64,000 bases of DNA from Chitinophaga pinensis (GCF_007896845.1 NZ_VOHS01000002.1:248001-312000); one strand, 5' to 3'. Counted from the stretch's first letter, positions 1-10,317 are shown. Notes: generated by a model from the sequence alone, not told the origin. Translations and numbers: made by a program.

Positions 1-60
1 TGCACTATACAGACTATTGAAGTCAATGCATAATTCCTGATTTTTAACACTTAATTTTTC

Positions 61-522
61 TTAGTGCAATTCAAATAAGGCTTCAATTTCAACCGGGATA
101 TTATCCGGCAGTGAACCCATACCTACTGCGCTGCGCACACCGATCCCATTTTCTTCTCCCCATATTTTTGCGAACAGTTCGCTTGCACCATTGATGATAT
201 AAGGATGACGTTCAAAGTCAGGCGTACAGTTCACCATACCCAATACTTTGATCACACGTTTTACTTTGTCCAGACTACCCAGGTTTTCCACAATTGTAGA
301 CAGCATGGTAAGACCAACCTGTCTTGCAGCCAGTTTGCCCTTTTCCATATCAAACTCAACACCAATACGGCCAATGATCAGGCTTTTATCATCCTGCACG
401 GGACCGTGACCTGACAGATACAGGTATTTTCCATCGATCAGATATGGCTTATAAACGCCCAGTGGCGTCGGAGCCGGAGGTAATGACAATCCTAATGCGT
501 TAAAATTTTCTGTTGGTGTCAT
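61..522 (-). CDS. RidA family protein (enamine/imine deaminase type)
   Basis: A protein of about 153 residues with the RidA/YjgF fold pattern. It has a YLYLSGHGP strand near the N-terminus and a C-terminal GIGVRSAVGMGSLPDN segment followed by VEIEALFEL; the arginine there corresponds to the conserved ligand-binding arginine of RidA. Family members hydrolyse reactive enamine/imine intermediates from PLP-dependent amino-acid deaminases. The ATG at 522 is preferred over one at 570, because the longer form adds 16 unconserved residues and overlaps the permease gene upstream. The protein is longer than classical RidA (about 130 residues), so it belongs to a divergent subgroup. It follows the GntP-type permease with 20 bases between them, suggesting a shared transcript and a catabolic role, possibly for an amino acid or sugar acid. 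Confidence 0.85.
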   Translation of the reverse strand: MTPTENFNALGLSLPPAPTPLGVYKPYLIDGKYLYLSGHGPVQDDKSLIIGRIGVEFDMEKGKLAARQVGLTMLSTIVENLGSLDKVKRVIKVLGMVNCTPDFERHPYIINGASELFAKIWGEENGIGVRSAVGMGSLPDNIPVEIEALFELH

Positions 523-542
523 AGTGCACTGTTTTTCTTGAA

Positions 543-1880
543 TTAGATAAAGAGGTTTAAAATCAGACAACCGATCAGTCCTACCACAGAGACAATTGTT
601 TCCATCACTGACCAGGTCTTGAAAGTATCTTTCACTGACAAATTAAAATATTCCTTGAACATCCAGAATCCACCGTCATTCACGTGGGAGAACATCAGAC
701 TGCCTGCGCCGGTAGCCAGTACCATCAGACTGGGATGCACGGAAGTCCCTGCAACCAGTGGCGCGACAATACCGGCTGTTGTCAGTCCGGCAACTGTAGC
801 CGACCCGACACTCACGCGTATCAGTGCAGCAATGCTCCACGCGAGGATCAGCGGGTTCATATGCATTCCCTGTAAACTATCTGTAATCACCTGACTCACT
901 TTACTATCCAGCAGCATTTGTGTCAGGGCACCGGAACCACCAATGATCAGGATGATAACAGACACATCCCGGATAGCGTCTTCCATAATTCCCATTACTT
1001 TTTTCACCGGTAATCCCCGGCGAATGCCTAATACATAGGCACCATTCAATACCGCCAGTAACATTACAATCACCGGATCTCCCAGCCAGGTGGTAATCTG
1101 CCATAGAAAAGTATCAGGTGCTGCACGCAGCTTCAGCAAAGATGTACCTGCCAGTAACAATACCGGCAGCAATGCGGCTACAATACTTGTGCCCATAGAG
1201 GGCAACTGATCTTCCGGCATGGGTGCGACAGTAAATAACGGTGCAGGTTCCTGTGTATAATGCTTCAGAAAGCGGGTAAATACGGGACCTGCCAGAATAA
1301 TGGCAGGAATAGCCACAATCAGACCGTATATAAGCGTTAATCCCATATTTGCATGGAATGTACCCACCAATGCTGTAGGCGAAGGATGAGGCGGTAAATA
1401 GCCATGTGTTACCGACAGCGAGGCCAGCATCGGAATACCGAGATAAACGGTCGGTAGTTTCGTTCTGGCAGCCACTGTAAAAATAAGTGGCACCATCAGT
1501 ACAAAACCGATATTGTAGAACAAAGGGATTCCCACGATAAAGCCAGTCAGCATCAAAGACCATTGTACATACTTCCGGCCGAACACATGCATCAGGCCAT
1601 TGGCAATACGTTGTGCAGCACCGCTCTCAGCCACCAGTTTACCCAGCATACTACCGAATACAATGATGATCACCAGAGAGCCCAATGTCTTCCCGATACC
1701 TGTTTGTATAGATTGCGTGATCTCAGCAATTGACATTCTCTCTTCCGGTACTCTGACCATGTTCAGAGCCAGTCCCATAAAGAGACAGACAATCAGAAAA
1801 GCAATAAATGTATTTAACCGGAAATAGGCTACCAGTAACACCAGCAGCAGGATGGAAACAAATACTACTAATAAAGCCAT
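543..1880 (-). CDS. GntP family permease (gluconate:H+ symporter type)
   Basis: A polytopic inner-membrane protein of 445 residues, the usual length for the GntP family, with about a dozen hydrophobic segments. It has the glycine-rich GSMLGKLVAESGAAQRIA segment and the GLTTAGIVAPL region typical of gluconate/D-serine/fructuronate importers. It should bring a sugar acid or hydroxy-/amino-acid into the cell with protons. The pairing with a RidA protein leaves the substrate open: GntP members near RidA genes can serve D-amino acids as well as gluconate. No gluconate kinase is visible in the window; related enzymes may lie left of position 1. The start is an ATG 31 bases after the stop of the upstream ABC permease gene. 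Confidence 0.88.
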   Translation of the reverse strand: MALLVVFVSILLLVLLVAYFRLNTFIAFLIVCLFMGLALNMVRVPEERMSIAEITQSIQTGIGKTLGSLVIIIVFGSMLGKLVAESGAAQRIANGLMHVFGRKYVQWSLMLTGFIVGIPLFYNIGFVLMVPLIFTVAARTKLPTVYLGIPMLASLSVTHGYLPPHPSPTALVGTFHANMGLTLIYGLIVAIPAIILAGPVFTRFLKHYTQEPAPLFTVAPMPEDQLPSMGTSIVAALLPVLLLAGTSLLKLRAAPDTFLWQITTWLGDPVIVMLLAVLNGAYVLGIRRGLPVKKVMGIMEDAIRDVSVIILIIGGSGALTQMLLDSKVSQVITDSLQGMHMNPLILAWSIAALIRVSVGSATVAGLTTAGIVAPLVAGTSVHPSLMVLATGAGSLMFSHVNDGGFWMFKEYFNLSVKDTFKTWSVMETIVSVVGLIGCLILNLFI

Positions 1881-1911
1881 GAATGTTCGGATGTTGGCGT
1901 GTGCCTGTTAA

Positions 1912-3183
1912 TTATTCGTAACGCAATGCAACTATCGGATCCAGACGTGAAGCCTTAATGGCTGGATAAATACCTGATATAAGCCCTACCGCCGCACAGA
2001 TAAATATCCCGGTCGTTATCCATAACCACGGAATGATAAAACTGGATCCTGTCAGCAACGATACGAGGTTGCCTACCAGCATGCCAAGTATGACACCCAG
2101 CACACCTCCCAGTAAACTGATGATGATAGACTCGTATACAAACTGCTGACGGATTACTTTACTGGTTGCTCCCAGTGCTTTGTTCACACCTATTTCACGC
2201 GTGCGCTCTGCTACTGATACCAGCATGATATTGGTCAGACCGATAGCCGATCCAAACAACGTAATAGCGCCGATCAACACAGCCGCAAACACTACGTAAC
2301 TCAGTGTACCAAACAGCATCTCTGCAATGCTGTCGCTTTTATTGATATAAAAATTCTCTTCTTCATTTAATGCCAGGCGGCGAACCACTCTGAATAATCC
2401 TGTGGCCTCTCCGATTGCAGCGTCCATCTTCGTAATATCCTTTACTGAAATGCCGATATTGTAAGATGCATTGGGAAGATTAAATACTCTACGTGTATTA
2501 TTCACCGTAGTGATCACCACATTATCTGCACTCATGAAACCACTGTTTCCTTTAGGCGCCATTACTCCTACTACGCGATAGCGTACATTTCCTACACGGA
2601 TAGAGCTGTTAACAACATTCTTCAGATTATCACCAAACAACTTCTTCGCAACATCCATACCCAGTATTGCCACGTTTCTGCCTGATTCGACATCCAGCTG
2701 ATTCAGGTTACGTCCCTCCCGCACAGTATAATTGGATAACTGAAGATAACTTTCATCGCCACCCATCACACGCACATTCGGATTCGTCTTCTTATCATTC
2801 TTATACACTGTCGCGTTCCCTGTTGCATTGGTAGACACACTTACTGTGGCAGGAAAAGCATATTTCCGTTTAAAGTCAATTGCCTCTTTATAAGTAATAG
2901 GAATATTACTATTGGAGGTTTTTACCCTCGTTTTCTTGTTTCCTTTGGTTGCTCCGCCTCCTCCGCCGATACGTATCTTCAGTGCCCTGCTCTGTATATT
3001 GAAGCTGTTGGCTCCCATATTCGCAAAACTGCTGTAAATGCTGCTTTTCATACTATCAATGGCCGTAAAAATGCCCACGAGGGCCATAATACCAAAACCA
3101 ATGATGGCAATAGTAAGCCCTGCGCGCAAACGATTGCCGCTAACAGAGCGAAAGGCGAGGGAAAATGTGTCACGGAACTGCAT
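1912..3183 (-). CDS. ABC transporter permease, MacB/FtsX type
   Basis: A 423-residue inner-membrane protein. One transmembrane helix lies near residues 20-42, followed by a large periplasmic MacB-like core domain (about 45-270) and three C-terminal helices forming the FtsX domain. The [17 protein letters not shown] motif before the second FtsX helix is the typical coupling region. Such permeases pair with a LolD/MacB-type ATPase and work by mechanotransmission, moving lipoproteins, peptides or drugs at the membrane. No ATPase gene is adjacent, so the partner must be elsewhere. A glycine/lysine-rich insertion ([14 protein letters not shown]) follows the first periplasmic strands. It is divergent from the LacI gene, with only 55 bases between their start codons. 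Confidence 0.85.
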   Translation of the reverse strand: MQFRDTFSLAFRSVSGNRLRAGLTIAIIGFGIMALVGIFTAIDSMKSSIYSSFANMGANSFNIQSRALKIRIGGGGGATKGNKKTRVKTSNSNIPITYKEAIDFKRKYAFPATVSVSTNATGNATVYKNDKKTNPNVRVMGGDESYLQLSNYTVREGRNLNQLDVESGRNVAILGMDVAKKLFGDNLKNVVNSSIRVGNVRYRVVGVMAPKGNSGFMSADNVVITTVNNTRRVFNLPNASYNIGISVKDITKMDAAIGEATGLFRVVRRLALNEEENFYINKSDSIAEMLFGTLSYVVFAAVLIGAITLFGSAIGLTNIMLVSVAERTREIGVNKALGATSKVIRQQFVYESIIISLLGGVLGVILGMLVGNLVSLLTGSSFIIPWLWITTGIFICAAVGLISGIYPAIKASRLDPIVALRYE

Positions 3184-3238
3184 GATTTAAAGTTAATAAA
3201 AAGTTTTTTTCCGCTACTTTTATTCTATAAATGGCCTG

Positions 3239-4252
3239 ATGCCCAATCCACCTACTATAAAAGAAATCGCACAAAGGCTCAACCTGGCCCCTTCCACTGT
3301 ATCCAGGGCCTTGCACAATCATCCGCGTATTGGCTTGAAAACCAGGATGCAGGTACAGGCACTCGCCCGGGAACTGCAATATGAGCCCAATCAGACAGCC
3401 ATTTTCTTCCAGCAGAAAAAAACCTTTACCCTCGGTATTGTACTTCCTGAATTGTCTGAAGCCTTCTTCTCCGCAGCAATCAGCGGTATAGAAGATACTG
3501 CCAATAAAAGTAATTACATGGTACTGCTGGGGCAGTCACATGATGATACAGCAAGAGAGCAGAAGATAGTTGAAATCATGAAAAATCACCGGGTAGACGG
3601 ACTGCTGGTATCTCTCGCGAGGAATACCGTACACTATGCACATTTCGAAATGCTGCGGAAGTATAATATCCCGGTTGTGTTCTTTGACCGGATTCCCGAT
3701 ATGAAAGATATTCACTACGTCGCCTCGAATATGGAATCAGGCACGATTCAGGCAGTCTCTTTGTTGCTACAACAGGGCCACCGGGTCATCGGAATGATCA
3801 ATGGTCCGGAAAAGCTGATCGCCAGCCGGCAACGTACAACAGGTTACCAGAAAGCCATGCAGCAGCAACGCCTGAAATACGATGCTACCCTCAATATACA
3901 CAGCGACCTTACAAAAGAAGGAACCTGTCAGGCTATGCAACAGTTACTGTCGCATAAAAGGAAAATAACAGCCGTTGTCGCCTTTAATGACTACGTTTCA
4001 CAGGACGCCGTACAATATGCCGCCGAACAGGGTGTACAGATCAATAAGGACATTTGCTTCGTCAGTTATGCTAACCTGCCGCTGAGTAGTTATATGGCAT
4101 ATCCTCCCCTTGCCTCCGTTGAACAATACCCCTATCTGCAGGGACAGAAAGCCACCGAAATTCTCCTTGATCTGTTGTCTGGTAAACTGGCACCAGATGC
4201 TTATCAACAGGTTGTTATCGATTCAAAACTGGTCATTGCAGCGGGGAAGTAA
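3239..4252 (+). CDS. LacI family transcriptional regulator
   Basis: A DNA-binding repressor/activator of 337 residues. The N-terminal LacI helix-turn-helix is clear (TIKEIAQRLNLAPSTVSRAL, about residues 6-25), followed by the hinge helix and a periplasmic-binding-protein-like effector domain (about 60-335) with the usual DGLLVSLAR and VVFFDR strands. It should bind a sugar or sugar derivative and control nearby genes. It transcribes toward the phosphotransferase gene 80 bases downstream and is divergent from the ABC permease/GntP/RidA group, so either set could be its regulon. No clear palindromic operator was recognised in the 55-base divergent gap. Confidence 0.93.
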   Translation: MPNPPTIKEIAQRLNLAPSTVSRALHNHPRIGLKTRMQVQALARELQYEPNQTAIFFQQKKTFTLGIVLPELSEAFFSAAISGIEDTANKSNYMVLLGQSHDDTAREQKIVEIMKNHRVDGLLVSLARNTVHYAHFEMLRKYNIPVVFFDRIPDMKDIHYVASNMESGTIQAVSLLLQQGHRVIGMINGPEKLIASRQRTTGYQKAMQQQRLKYDATLNIHSDLTKEGTCQAMQQLLSHKRKITAVVAFNDYVSQDAVQYAAEQGVQINKDICFVSYANLPLSSYMAYPPLASVEQYPYLQGQKATEILLDLLSGKLAPDAYQQVVIDSKLVIAAGK

Positions 4253-4298
4253 AAATTTGCGCAATCGTTTGTCCAGCTGTTGTCTCAATTCTTATCAT

Positions 4299-4306
4299 TA
4301 TGTTTG
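4299..4306 (+). promoter_or_regulatory. Candidate -7 promoter element (TATGTTTG)
   Basis: The octamer TATGTTTG fits the Bacteroidota -7 consensus TAnnTTTG and lies 26 bases before the start codon of the phosphotransferase gene. The upstream -33 element is weak: a TTTG at 4268-4271 is too far and a TTG at 4280-4282 too close. This would give the kinase its own promoter in addition to read-through from the LacI gene. Confidence 0.4.
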
Positions 4307-4332
4307 ATGCATAGCAACTTTATCAACCAGCA

Positions 4333-5379
4333 ATGCAGGATATACTGGCAGCTTATGGATTATCAATGGCCGAATGCCATATTCAGCCATTCGGCAGTGG
4401 CCTTATCAACGCCACATGGAAGATCTCTGCGGCCGATCGTCACTACATCCTGCAACGCATCAATCACGGGGTATTTAAGCAACCTGCACTGATTGCAGAT
4501 AATATCAGCGCTATCGGCCGGTATCTGGATACGCACCATCCGGATTATTTCTTTGTACAACCTGTACGCACCGTTGGCGGACAGGAAATGTATATCACGG
4601 CAGCAGGAACTTATTTCCGTATGCAACCTTTTGTGGCGGATTCGCGCAGCTATGATGTGGTGGATAATGCACAACTGGCATTTGAGGCAGCCAGACAATT
4701 CGGTCGGTTTACAAAGTTGTTGTCAGGTATTGATATCAATACGATTCAATACACACTACCTGATTTTCACAATCTGACCCTGCGTTATCAACAGTTTGAA
4801 CAGGCTATACAACAAGGCAATGCGGTAAGGATAGCAGAAGCTGCGGCAGATATTGACATGATCCGTAGCTATCAGCATCTCACTGCGACATTTGAGGCTA
4901 TTCAGCAGCATCCTGATTTCAAGATGCGCGTCATGCATCATGATACAAAGATCAGCAACGTATTGTTTGACAAGGCAGATAAGGGCATCTGTGTAATTGA
5001 TCTGGATACTGTGATGCCGGGTTATTTCATCAGTGATTTCGGAGATATGATGCGCACCTATCTCTCCCCTGTCAGTGAAGAAGAAACTGATTTCAGCAGA
5101 GTACAGGTAAGAGCAGATTATTATCGGGCAATTGTACAGGGATATCTGAGCGAGATGAAGGATGAACTGAGTGAGGCAGAAAAAGCACATCTGGTGTATG
5201 CCGGACAGTTTCTTGTGTATATGCAGGCCATCCGTTTTCTGACGGATTATTTCAACAATGATAGTTACTACGGCGCAAAATATGAACGTCATAATCTCCT
5301 GCGGGCGCGTAATCAGCTGACACTACTGAACAGCATCACGCAACAGGAACAAACGCTTTCTTCAGTGGCGGCAGATTAG
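4333..5379 (+). CDS. Phosphotransferase, APH fold (NahK-like sugar 1-kinase candidate)
   Basis: A 348-residue cytosolic kinase of the aminoglycoside phosphotransferase/choline kinase fold. The catalytic loop MHHDTKISNVLFD (HxDxxxxN) is near residues 197-209 and the metal-binding VIDLDTVMPG follows. The N-terminal FGSGLINATWKI strand matches the glycine loop of N-acetylhexosamine 1-kinases, and the length is close to that family (about 360). By this likeness it may phosphorylate GlcNAc/GalNAc or a related sugar at C1, but family members in Bacteroidota are mostly uncharacterised and resistance-type activity is unlikely. It sits downstream of a LacI-type sugar regulator, which supports a sugar substrate. 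A shared bidirectional terminator follows it. Confidence 0.75.
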   Translation: MQDILAAYGLSMAECHIQPFGSGLINATWKISAADRHYILQRINHGVFKQPALIADNISAIGRYLDTHHPDYFFVQPVRTVGGQEMYITAAGTYFRMQPFVADSRSYDVVDNAQLAFEAARQFGRFTKLLSGIDINTIQYTLPDFHNLTLRYQQFEQAIQQGNAVRIAEAAADIDMIRSYQHLTATFEAIQQHPDFKMRVMHHDTKISNVLFDKADKGICVIDLDTVMPGYFISDFGDMMRTYLSPVSEEETDFSRVQVRADYYRAIVQGYLSEMKDELSEAEKAHLVYAGQFLVYMQAIRFLTDYFNNDSYYGAKYERHNLLRARNQLTLLNSITQQEQTLSSVAAD

Positions 5380-5420
5380 CTGTCACAACGCTTGAAAAGC
5401 AGCACCAACACACCAAAAAA

Positions 5421-5444
5421 AATACCGGCCAACTGGCCGGTATT
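5421..5444. terminator. Bidirectional intrinsic terminator between kinase gene and nuoN
   Basis: A perfect 10-bp stem (AATACCGGCC at 5421-5430 with GGCCGGTATT at 5435-5444) with an AACT loop. It is preceded by an A-tract (a T8 run when read on the minus strand) and followed by CCGTTTTT on the plus strand. It can end both the plus-strand kinase transcript and the minus-strand nuo operon. Confidence 0.88.
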
Positions 5445-5469
5445 TCCGTTTTTATCTTGCGCTTATCTA

Positions 5470-6843
5470 CTAGATAAACTGTAATAATAATCCAGGGAAG
5501 ATACCCAGCAGAATAACGATTGCTGCTGTAATGATCAGCATCAGTTTAAAGCTGCCACTGATCTCTGCGGTTTCAGCTTCGCCTTGTTTGAAGTACATGG
5601 CGATGATCACGCGGAAATAGTAGTATGCACTGATAGCTGCACAGATCACAGCAGTGATCACCAGCCATAACAGGTTACCCTGTTGAACGGCTGCTGCCAG
5701 TACAAAGTATTTAGCAAAGAAACCTGCTGTCAGAGGAATACCTGCCAGTGAACATACAAAGATCGTGGTGGTGATAGCCAGTACTGGTTGCGTACGGGCC
5801 AGTCCGTTGAAACCATCGAAAGTATAATCTTTCAGTTTGATCATCACAGCGAAAATACCGATGGTTGCTACGCTATATGCTGCCGCATACAGGATGATAC
5901 CCTGTGTAGCGAAAGTATTCATAGAGATAACAGCCAGCAGCATGAAACCTGCCTGCGCGATACTGGAGTAAGCCAGCATACGTTTAACGCTTTGCTGGAA
6001 CACAGCGGTGAAGTTACCGATGATCAGCGTAGCTGCGGTAATGATCGCCAGCAGCAGCTGCCAGTCAGCCGTCAGTCTTTCACCTACGAATGCACCATGG
6101 AATACTCTGATAAACGCGATGAAACCACCTGCTTTTACCACTGTAGCCATGAAAGAAGTGAACACGGTAGGAGAACCGTCATATACATCCGGCGTCCAGA
6201 AGTGGAAAGGCGCAGCAGATACTTTGAAAGATAATGCGAAAGCCATCAGGATGATACCGCACAATGCCAGTGTATTCACTTTACCTGCACCCAGACCCAG
6301 TTCAGCTACGTTGAAAGTACCGGTAGCACCGTAGATCAGTGCAATACCCATCAGCAGGATACCGGTAGAGAAAGAGCCCATCAGGAAGTACTTCAGGGAA
6401 GCTTCTGTGCTTTTAGGCGTTTTCTTATCCGCACCAGCCAGTATATACTGTGGAATAGACATAATCTCTATTGCCAGGAAGAGTATTAATAAGCTGCTGA
6501 AAGTAGAAACCAGTGTGATACCAGACAGGATGAAGAAGATAAGTGCGAAATAGTCAGAAACGTGTTCGCCTACTTTTTCAAAAGCACTGCCGGATAATAA
6601 GAAATAGATCAATGTACTACCCAATGCGATTGCATTGAATAAGATACTGAAGTGGCTGATGGTGATCATGCCATATAAGGTACGCTCGCCTGCTCCAATG
6701 GTAGATAACTCCGCCAGGTTGGCTGCAAATGAAATCAGCAGTACAACTATGGCTACAAATTTTATGCGCTGCTTATTACCGATAAATAAACCCGCAAACA
6801 TCATTACAACGCCCGATAAAGCAGTAGATATTAATGCATTCAT
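5470..6843 (-). CDS. nuoN: NADH-quinone oxidoreductase subunit N
   Basis: A 457-residue antiporter-like membrane subunit of respiratory complex I, with about 14 hydrophobic helices. The conserved SLKYFLMGSFSTGILLMG helix, FHFWTPDVYDGSPT and KRMLAYSSIAQAGFML motifs of the proton_antipo_M family identify it. It forms one of the three proton-pumping channels. It is the last gene of the nuo operon, 27 bases after nuoM, and is followed by the terminator at 5421-5444. Confidence 0.96.
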   Translation of the reverse strand: MNALISTALSGVVMMFAGLFIGNKQRIKFVAIVVLLISFAANLAELSTIGAGERTLYGMITISHFSILFNAIALGSTLIYFLLSGSAFEKVGEHVSDYFALIFFILSGITLVSTFSSLLILFLAIEIMSIPQYILAGADKKTPKSTEASLKYFLMGSFSTGILLMGIALIYGATGTFNVAELGLGAGKVNTLALCGIILMAFALSFKVSAAPFHFWTPDVYDGSPTVFTSFMATVVKAGGFIAFIRVFHGAFVGERLTADWQLLLAIITAATLIIGNFTAVFQQSVKRMLAYSSIAQAGFMLLAVISMNTFATQGIILYAAAYSVATIGIFAVMIKLKDYTFDGFNGLARTQPVLAITTTIFVCSLAGIPLTAGFFAKYFVLAAAVQQGNLLWLVITAVICAAISAYYYFRVIIAMYFKQGEAETAEISGSFKLMLIITAAIVILLGIFPGLLLQFI

Positions 6844-6870
6844 ATTCCTGTGTTACGAAAGAACAACTTT

Positions 6871-8307
6871 TTAATAAACCTTGTTAACCAATTCAGTAGT
6901 GCTGCTTACCAGCTCCAGCATAGGCTTCGGATAGAAACCCAGTACCAGAATGATACCTACGATGATGATCAGTACCACCAACTCATTTCCTTTCAGATCA
7001 GTAGTTGTTTCGGTCAGCTGATTGCTCTGTCCGAAGATTACTTTCTGTATCATGTTCAGCGTGTATACCGCTCCGAGGATGATACCCAATCCGGCTACAG
7101 CCATGAACCAGACATTGTACTGGAATAACCCACTCAACATCAGGAACTCCCCGATGAAACCGTTGGTCAATGGTAAAGCGATATTGGCAAGACTGATAGT
7201 TACGAGGAAGATGGCGATACCCGGTGCATACTGAGCAATACCTCCCATCTCGTTCAGGTTCTTAATTTTCAGACGGTTCTGGATGATTTCAACGATGATC
7301 CAAAGACCAATGATGTTGATACCGTGGTTAAACATCTGTACCATCAGACCCTGTAAGCTCTGTTCATTGTTAGTGAAGATAGCAGCGCTCATCAGACCGA
7401 TGTGGGCGATAGAGGAGTAAGCGATCAGGCGTTTGATATCTGACTGTACGATTGCGATGCAGGATGCATAGATGATACCGATAATAGACAGTACGATCGC
7501 CACATCTGACCACATATAAGCACCTTTCGGCAGTACAGGCAGTAACCAGCGGATCACACCGAAAAGACCCATTTTCACCATGATACCGGAAAGTACCATT
7601 GTAACAGGGGTTGGTGATTGTTCGTAAGTGTCAGGCTGCCATGTGTGGAAAGGGAAGATCGGCATCTTGATAGCGAATGCTACGAAGAACAGCCAGAACA
7701 ACCATGATTGGTCCTGTGGAGCAACAGCACCGCTTACAAAGCTGGCGTAGCTGAAAGAATGCTCCGGCGTTTGCAGGTAGATATAGATCAGACCTACGAG
7801 CATCAGCAGGGAACCTGCGAAGGTGTATACAAAGAATTTAAATGTAACCGGAATACGTTTTTCGCCCCCCCAGAGTGAGCAAAGGAAATACACCGGAATC
7901 AGTGCCAGTTCCCAGAAAACGTAGAATAACAAAGCGTCATACGCTGTGAACACCCCTACCAGACCGGCCTGAGACAACAGCATCAGACCATAGAAACTGT
8001 TAGCGCGTTCATATTCTCTGTTATAGATAACGATAAAGATCAGCAGAAAAGAGATGGCTGTCAGCAAACAAAGCATCAGGCCCATTCCATCCAGTCCGAC
8101 ACTAAACTGTGCGCCCAGCTGAGGAATCCAGTTTGCAGTCAGTTGCAGCGCATCCGGAGCAGTCCTGAACTGGAACAAAGCAGCAACTGTTACTGCCAGC
8201 GAAGCCAGGGATGCCACCAAACCAAGCGCTTTAGGGCCAGACCCCTTCAGACCAAACGTAACCAGGCCCGCAACTAAAGGAATCAATATGAGTAATACTG
8301 TCAACAT
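6871..8307 (-). CDS. nuoM: NADH-quinone oxidoreductase subunit M
   Basis: A 478-residue proton-pumping membrane subunit of complex I. It has the Mrp-antiporter family signature FWELALIPVYFL, the broken-helix region around FHTWQPDTYEQSPTPV, and KRLIAYSSIAHIGLM. The glutamate in FWELALIP and the lysines of the central channel are present. It lies between nuoL (47 bases upstream) and nuoN. Confidence 0.97.
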   Translation of the reverse strand: MLTVLLILIPLVAGLVTFGLKGSGPKALGLVASLASLAVTVAALFQFRTAPDALQLTANWIPQLGAQFSVGLDGMGLMLCLLTAISFLLIFIVIYNREYERANSFYGLMLLSQAGLVGVFTAYDALLFYVFWELALIPVYFLCSLWGGEKRIPVTFKFFVYTFAGSLLMLVGLIYIYLQTPEHSFSYASFVSGAVAPQDQSWLFWLFFVAFAIKMPIFPFHTWQPDTYEQSPTPVTMVLSGIMVKMGLFGVIRWLLPVLPKGAYMWSDVAIVLSIIGIIYASCIAIVQSDIKRLIAYSSIAHIGLMSAAIFTNNEQSLQGLMVQMFNHGINIIGLWIIVEIIQNRLKIKNLNEMGGIAQYAPGIAIFLVTISLANIALPLTNGFIGEFLMLSGLFQYNVWFMAVAGLGIILGAVYTLNMIQKVIFGQSNQLTETTTDLKGNELVVLIIIVGIILVLGFYPKPMLELVSSTTELVNKVY

Positions 8308-8354
8308 AATTATATCTAAACTTGTCCTTTTTTAATGATGGTGCAGGTAGTTTC

Positions 8355-10259
8355 TTATTTCAGCAGGAAGCCTATCACGAATAAAACTACCATTCCAATT
8401 ACCATAGCAAAAATGTAGAAGCCTACCTGGCCGCTCTGCAGCAGTCTTACCTGCTGGCTGCCCCAGTGTACGCCACGACCTACACCATTCACCAGACGGT
8501 CAATACCTGATTTCTCTATTGCCTCTTCAAAGAAACGGCTCAGCATCATCAGGGGTTTCACTATGATCGCATCGTATAACTCATCCACGTACCATTTGTT
8601 TTCCAGTACTTTGGCAATACCGGTACGAGGTTCTCCATTATCTTCATAATTGCGGTACCAGCTGCGTGCAAAGAAGATCGTGATGATCACCAGTACGGAA
8701 CTCAGTGCCATTAATAACCACTCAGTATTGTGTGTCAGGTGCTCGTGCTCATGTATGAAAGGCGCTGAAGGCGCAAATACAGGAGCCAGATACTCTTTCA
8801 GGATACTGTGGGTACCGAATACTTCCGGTAAACCAACATAACCACCTACTACGGATAATACCGCCAGAATGATCAGCGGAATAGTGATAGCCGCAGGACT
8901 TTCGTGCAGGTGATGTTCCTGTTCGTGTGTACCACGGAATTTTCCACAGAAGGTGATGTAGTATAAGCGGAACATATAGAAAGCGGTCATCAGTGCAGTG
9001 AGGAGCGCGATACCATACATTATCTTATTGGATATGAAAGTTTCAGCAAGGATTTCGTCTTTAGAGAAGAAACCTGACAGGCCCGGGATACCAGCGATAG
9101 CCAGACAACCGATCAGGAAGGTGATGTGCGTAACCGGCATATACTTTTTCAGTCCGCCCATCTTATTAATGTTCTGTTCTCCGCCCATTGCGTGGATCAC
9201 GGAACCGGAACCGAGGAACAATAACGCTTTAAAAAATGCGTGTGTCATTACGTGGAACACCGCAGTGGTGTAAGCACCTACGCCAAGTGCGAGGAACATA
9301 TAACCCAGCTGGCTCACAGTAGAGTAAGCAAGCACTTTCTTGATATCATCCTGTTTCAGAGCGATAGTTGCTGCCAGTACAGCGGTAGCCAGACCAATGA
9401 TCGCTACGATTGTCTGAATGCATGGCGCAAGAGTATATAAAATGTTGCTGCGTGCGATCATATAGATACCGGCTGTTACCATCGTAGCAGCGTGGATCAG
9501 GGCAGATACCGGAGTAGGACCCGCCATCGCGTCAGGTAACCAGGTGTATAAAGGCAGCTGAGCTGATTTACCGGCAGCACCTACAAACAGCAGGATAGCG
9601 ATAGCCGGAATCACTTTACTACCTTCTCCCAGTGCCGCAGCTTTTTCAAATACTTCGGGGAAGGAAACACTACCAAAGTGTACGATCATTGTGAAGATAC
9701 CGAGCAGGAAACCGAGGTCACCGATACGGTTCATGATGAACGCTTTCTTGGCAGCATTGTTATAATTGGTATTCTTGAACCAGAAGCCTATCAGGAGGTA
9801 AGAGCAAAGCCCTACACCTTCCCATCCGATGAACATCATCACATAGTTGGCACCCAGTACGAGAATCAGCATGGAGAAAACGAACAGGTTCAGGTAAGCG
9901 AAGTAACGCGCAAAACCCTCACTGCTTTCATCATGCATATAAGAGGTAGAATAAATGTGGATCAATGAACCGACACCGGTAATGATCAGCAGGAATAAAG
10001 CGCTCAGCTGGTCTACCTGGAATGCGAAAGGAATATGCAGACTACCTGCAGAAATAAAATCAAACAACGGCACTACCTGCGCCTGAAATCCCGGGGCTTT
10101 CACTTCCAGGAAAATCAGTAAGCTAATCACAAAGGCAGCTAATACAGCTCCGCTTCCTACTATACCCGCCAGTGATTTGGAGAGGTATCTTCTTCCCAAT
10201 CCATTCACCAGGAATCCTAATAATGGTAAAAATGGTACCAGCCAAACTAGATGTATCAT
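8355..10259 (-). CDS. nuoL: NADH-quinone oxidoreductase subunit L
   Basis: A 634-residue distal antiporter-like subunit of complex I, with about 16 membrane helices and the C-terminal lateral amphipathic helix region. Motifs include FIGWEGVGLCSYLLIGFW, LPDAMAGPTPVSALIHAATM and KKVLAYSTVSQLGYM. A histidine-rich loop (HEQEHHLHE and HEHEHLTH) lies before the C-terminal helices. It lies 50 bases after nuoK; the spacer carries a short 7-bp-period repeat. Confidence 0.97.
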   Translation of the reverse strand: MIHLVWLVPFLPLLGFLVNGLGRRYLSKSLAGIVGSGAVLAAFVISLLIFLEVKAPGFQAQVVPLFDFISAGSLHIPFAFQVDQLSALFLLIITGVGSLIHIYSTSYMHDESSEGFARYFAYLNLFVFSMLILVLGANYVMMFIGWEGVGLCSYLLIGFWFKNTNYNNAAKKAFIMNRIGDLGFLLGIFTMIVHFGSVSFPEVFEKAAALGEGSKVIPAIAILLFVGAAGKSAQLPLYTWLPDAMAGPTPVSALIHAATMVTAGIYMIARSNILYTLAPCIQTIVAIIGLATAVLAATIALKQDDIKKVLAYSTVSQLGYMFLALGVGAYTTAVFHVMTHAFFKALLFLGSGSVIHAMGGEQNINKMGGLKKYMPVTHITFLIGCLAIAGIPGLSGFFSKDEILAETFISNKIMYGIALLTALMTAFYMFRLYYITFCGKFRGTHEQEHHLHESPAAITIPLIILAVLSVVGGYVGLPEVFGTHSILKEYLAPVFAPSAPFIHEHEHLTHNTEWLLMALSSVLVIITIFFARSWYRNYEDNGEPRTGIAKVLENKWYVDELYDAIIVKPLMMLSRFFEEAIEKSGIDRLVNGVGRGVHWGSQQVRLLQSGQVGFYIFAMVIGMVVLFVIGFLLK

Positions 10260-10269
10260 CTATTCAAAT

Positions 10270-10317
10270 ACTAATTACGATTTACAATTACGATTCAAGC
10301 TGTTAGTTCTTAGTTCT
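10270..10317. repeat. 7-bp-period intergenic array, nuoK-nuoL spacer
   Basis: Consecutive units of about seven bases (ACTAATT, ACGATTT, ACAATT, ACGATTC, AAGCTGT, TAGTTCT, TAGTTCT). One unit is six bases long. The array lies just upstream of the nuoL start codon on the minus strand and runs into the nuoK stop codon. It is one of several arrays of the same period in this window. Confidence 0.55.
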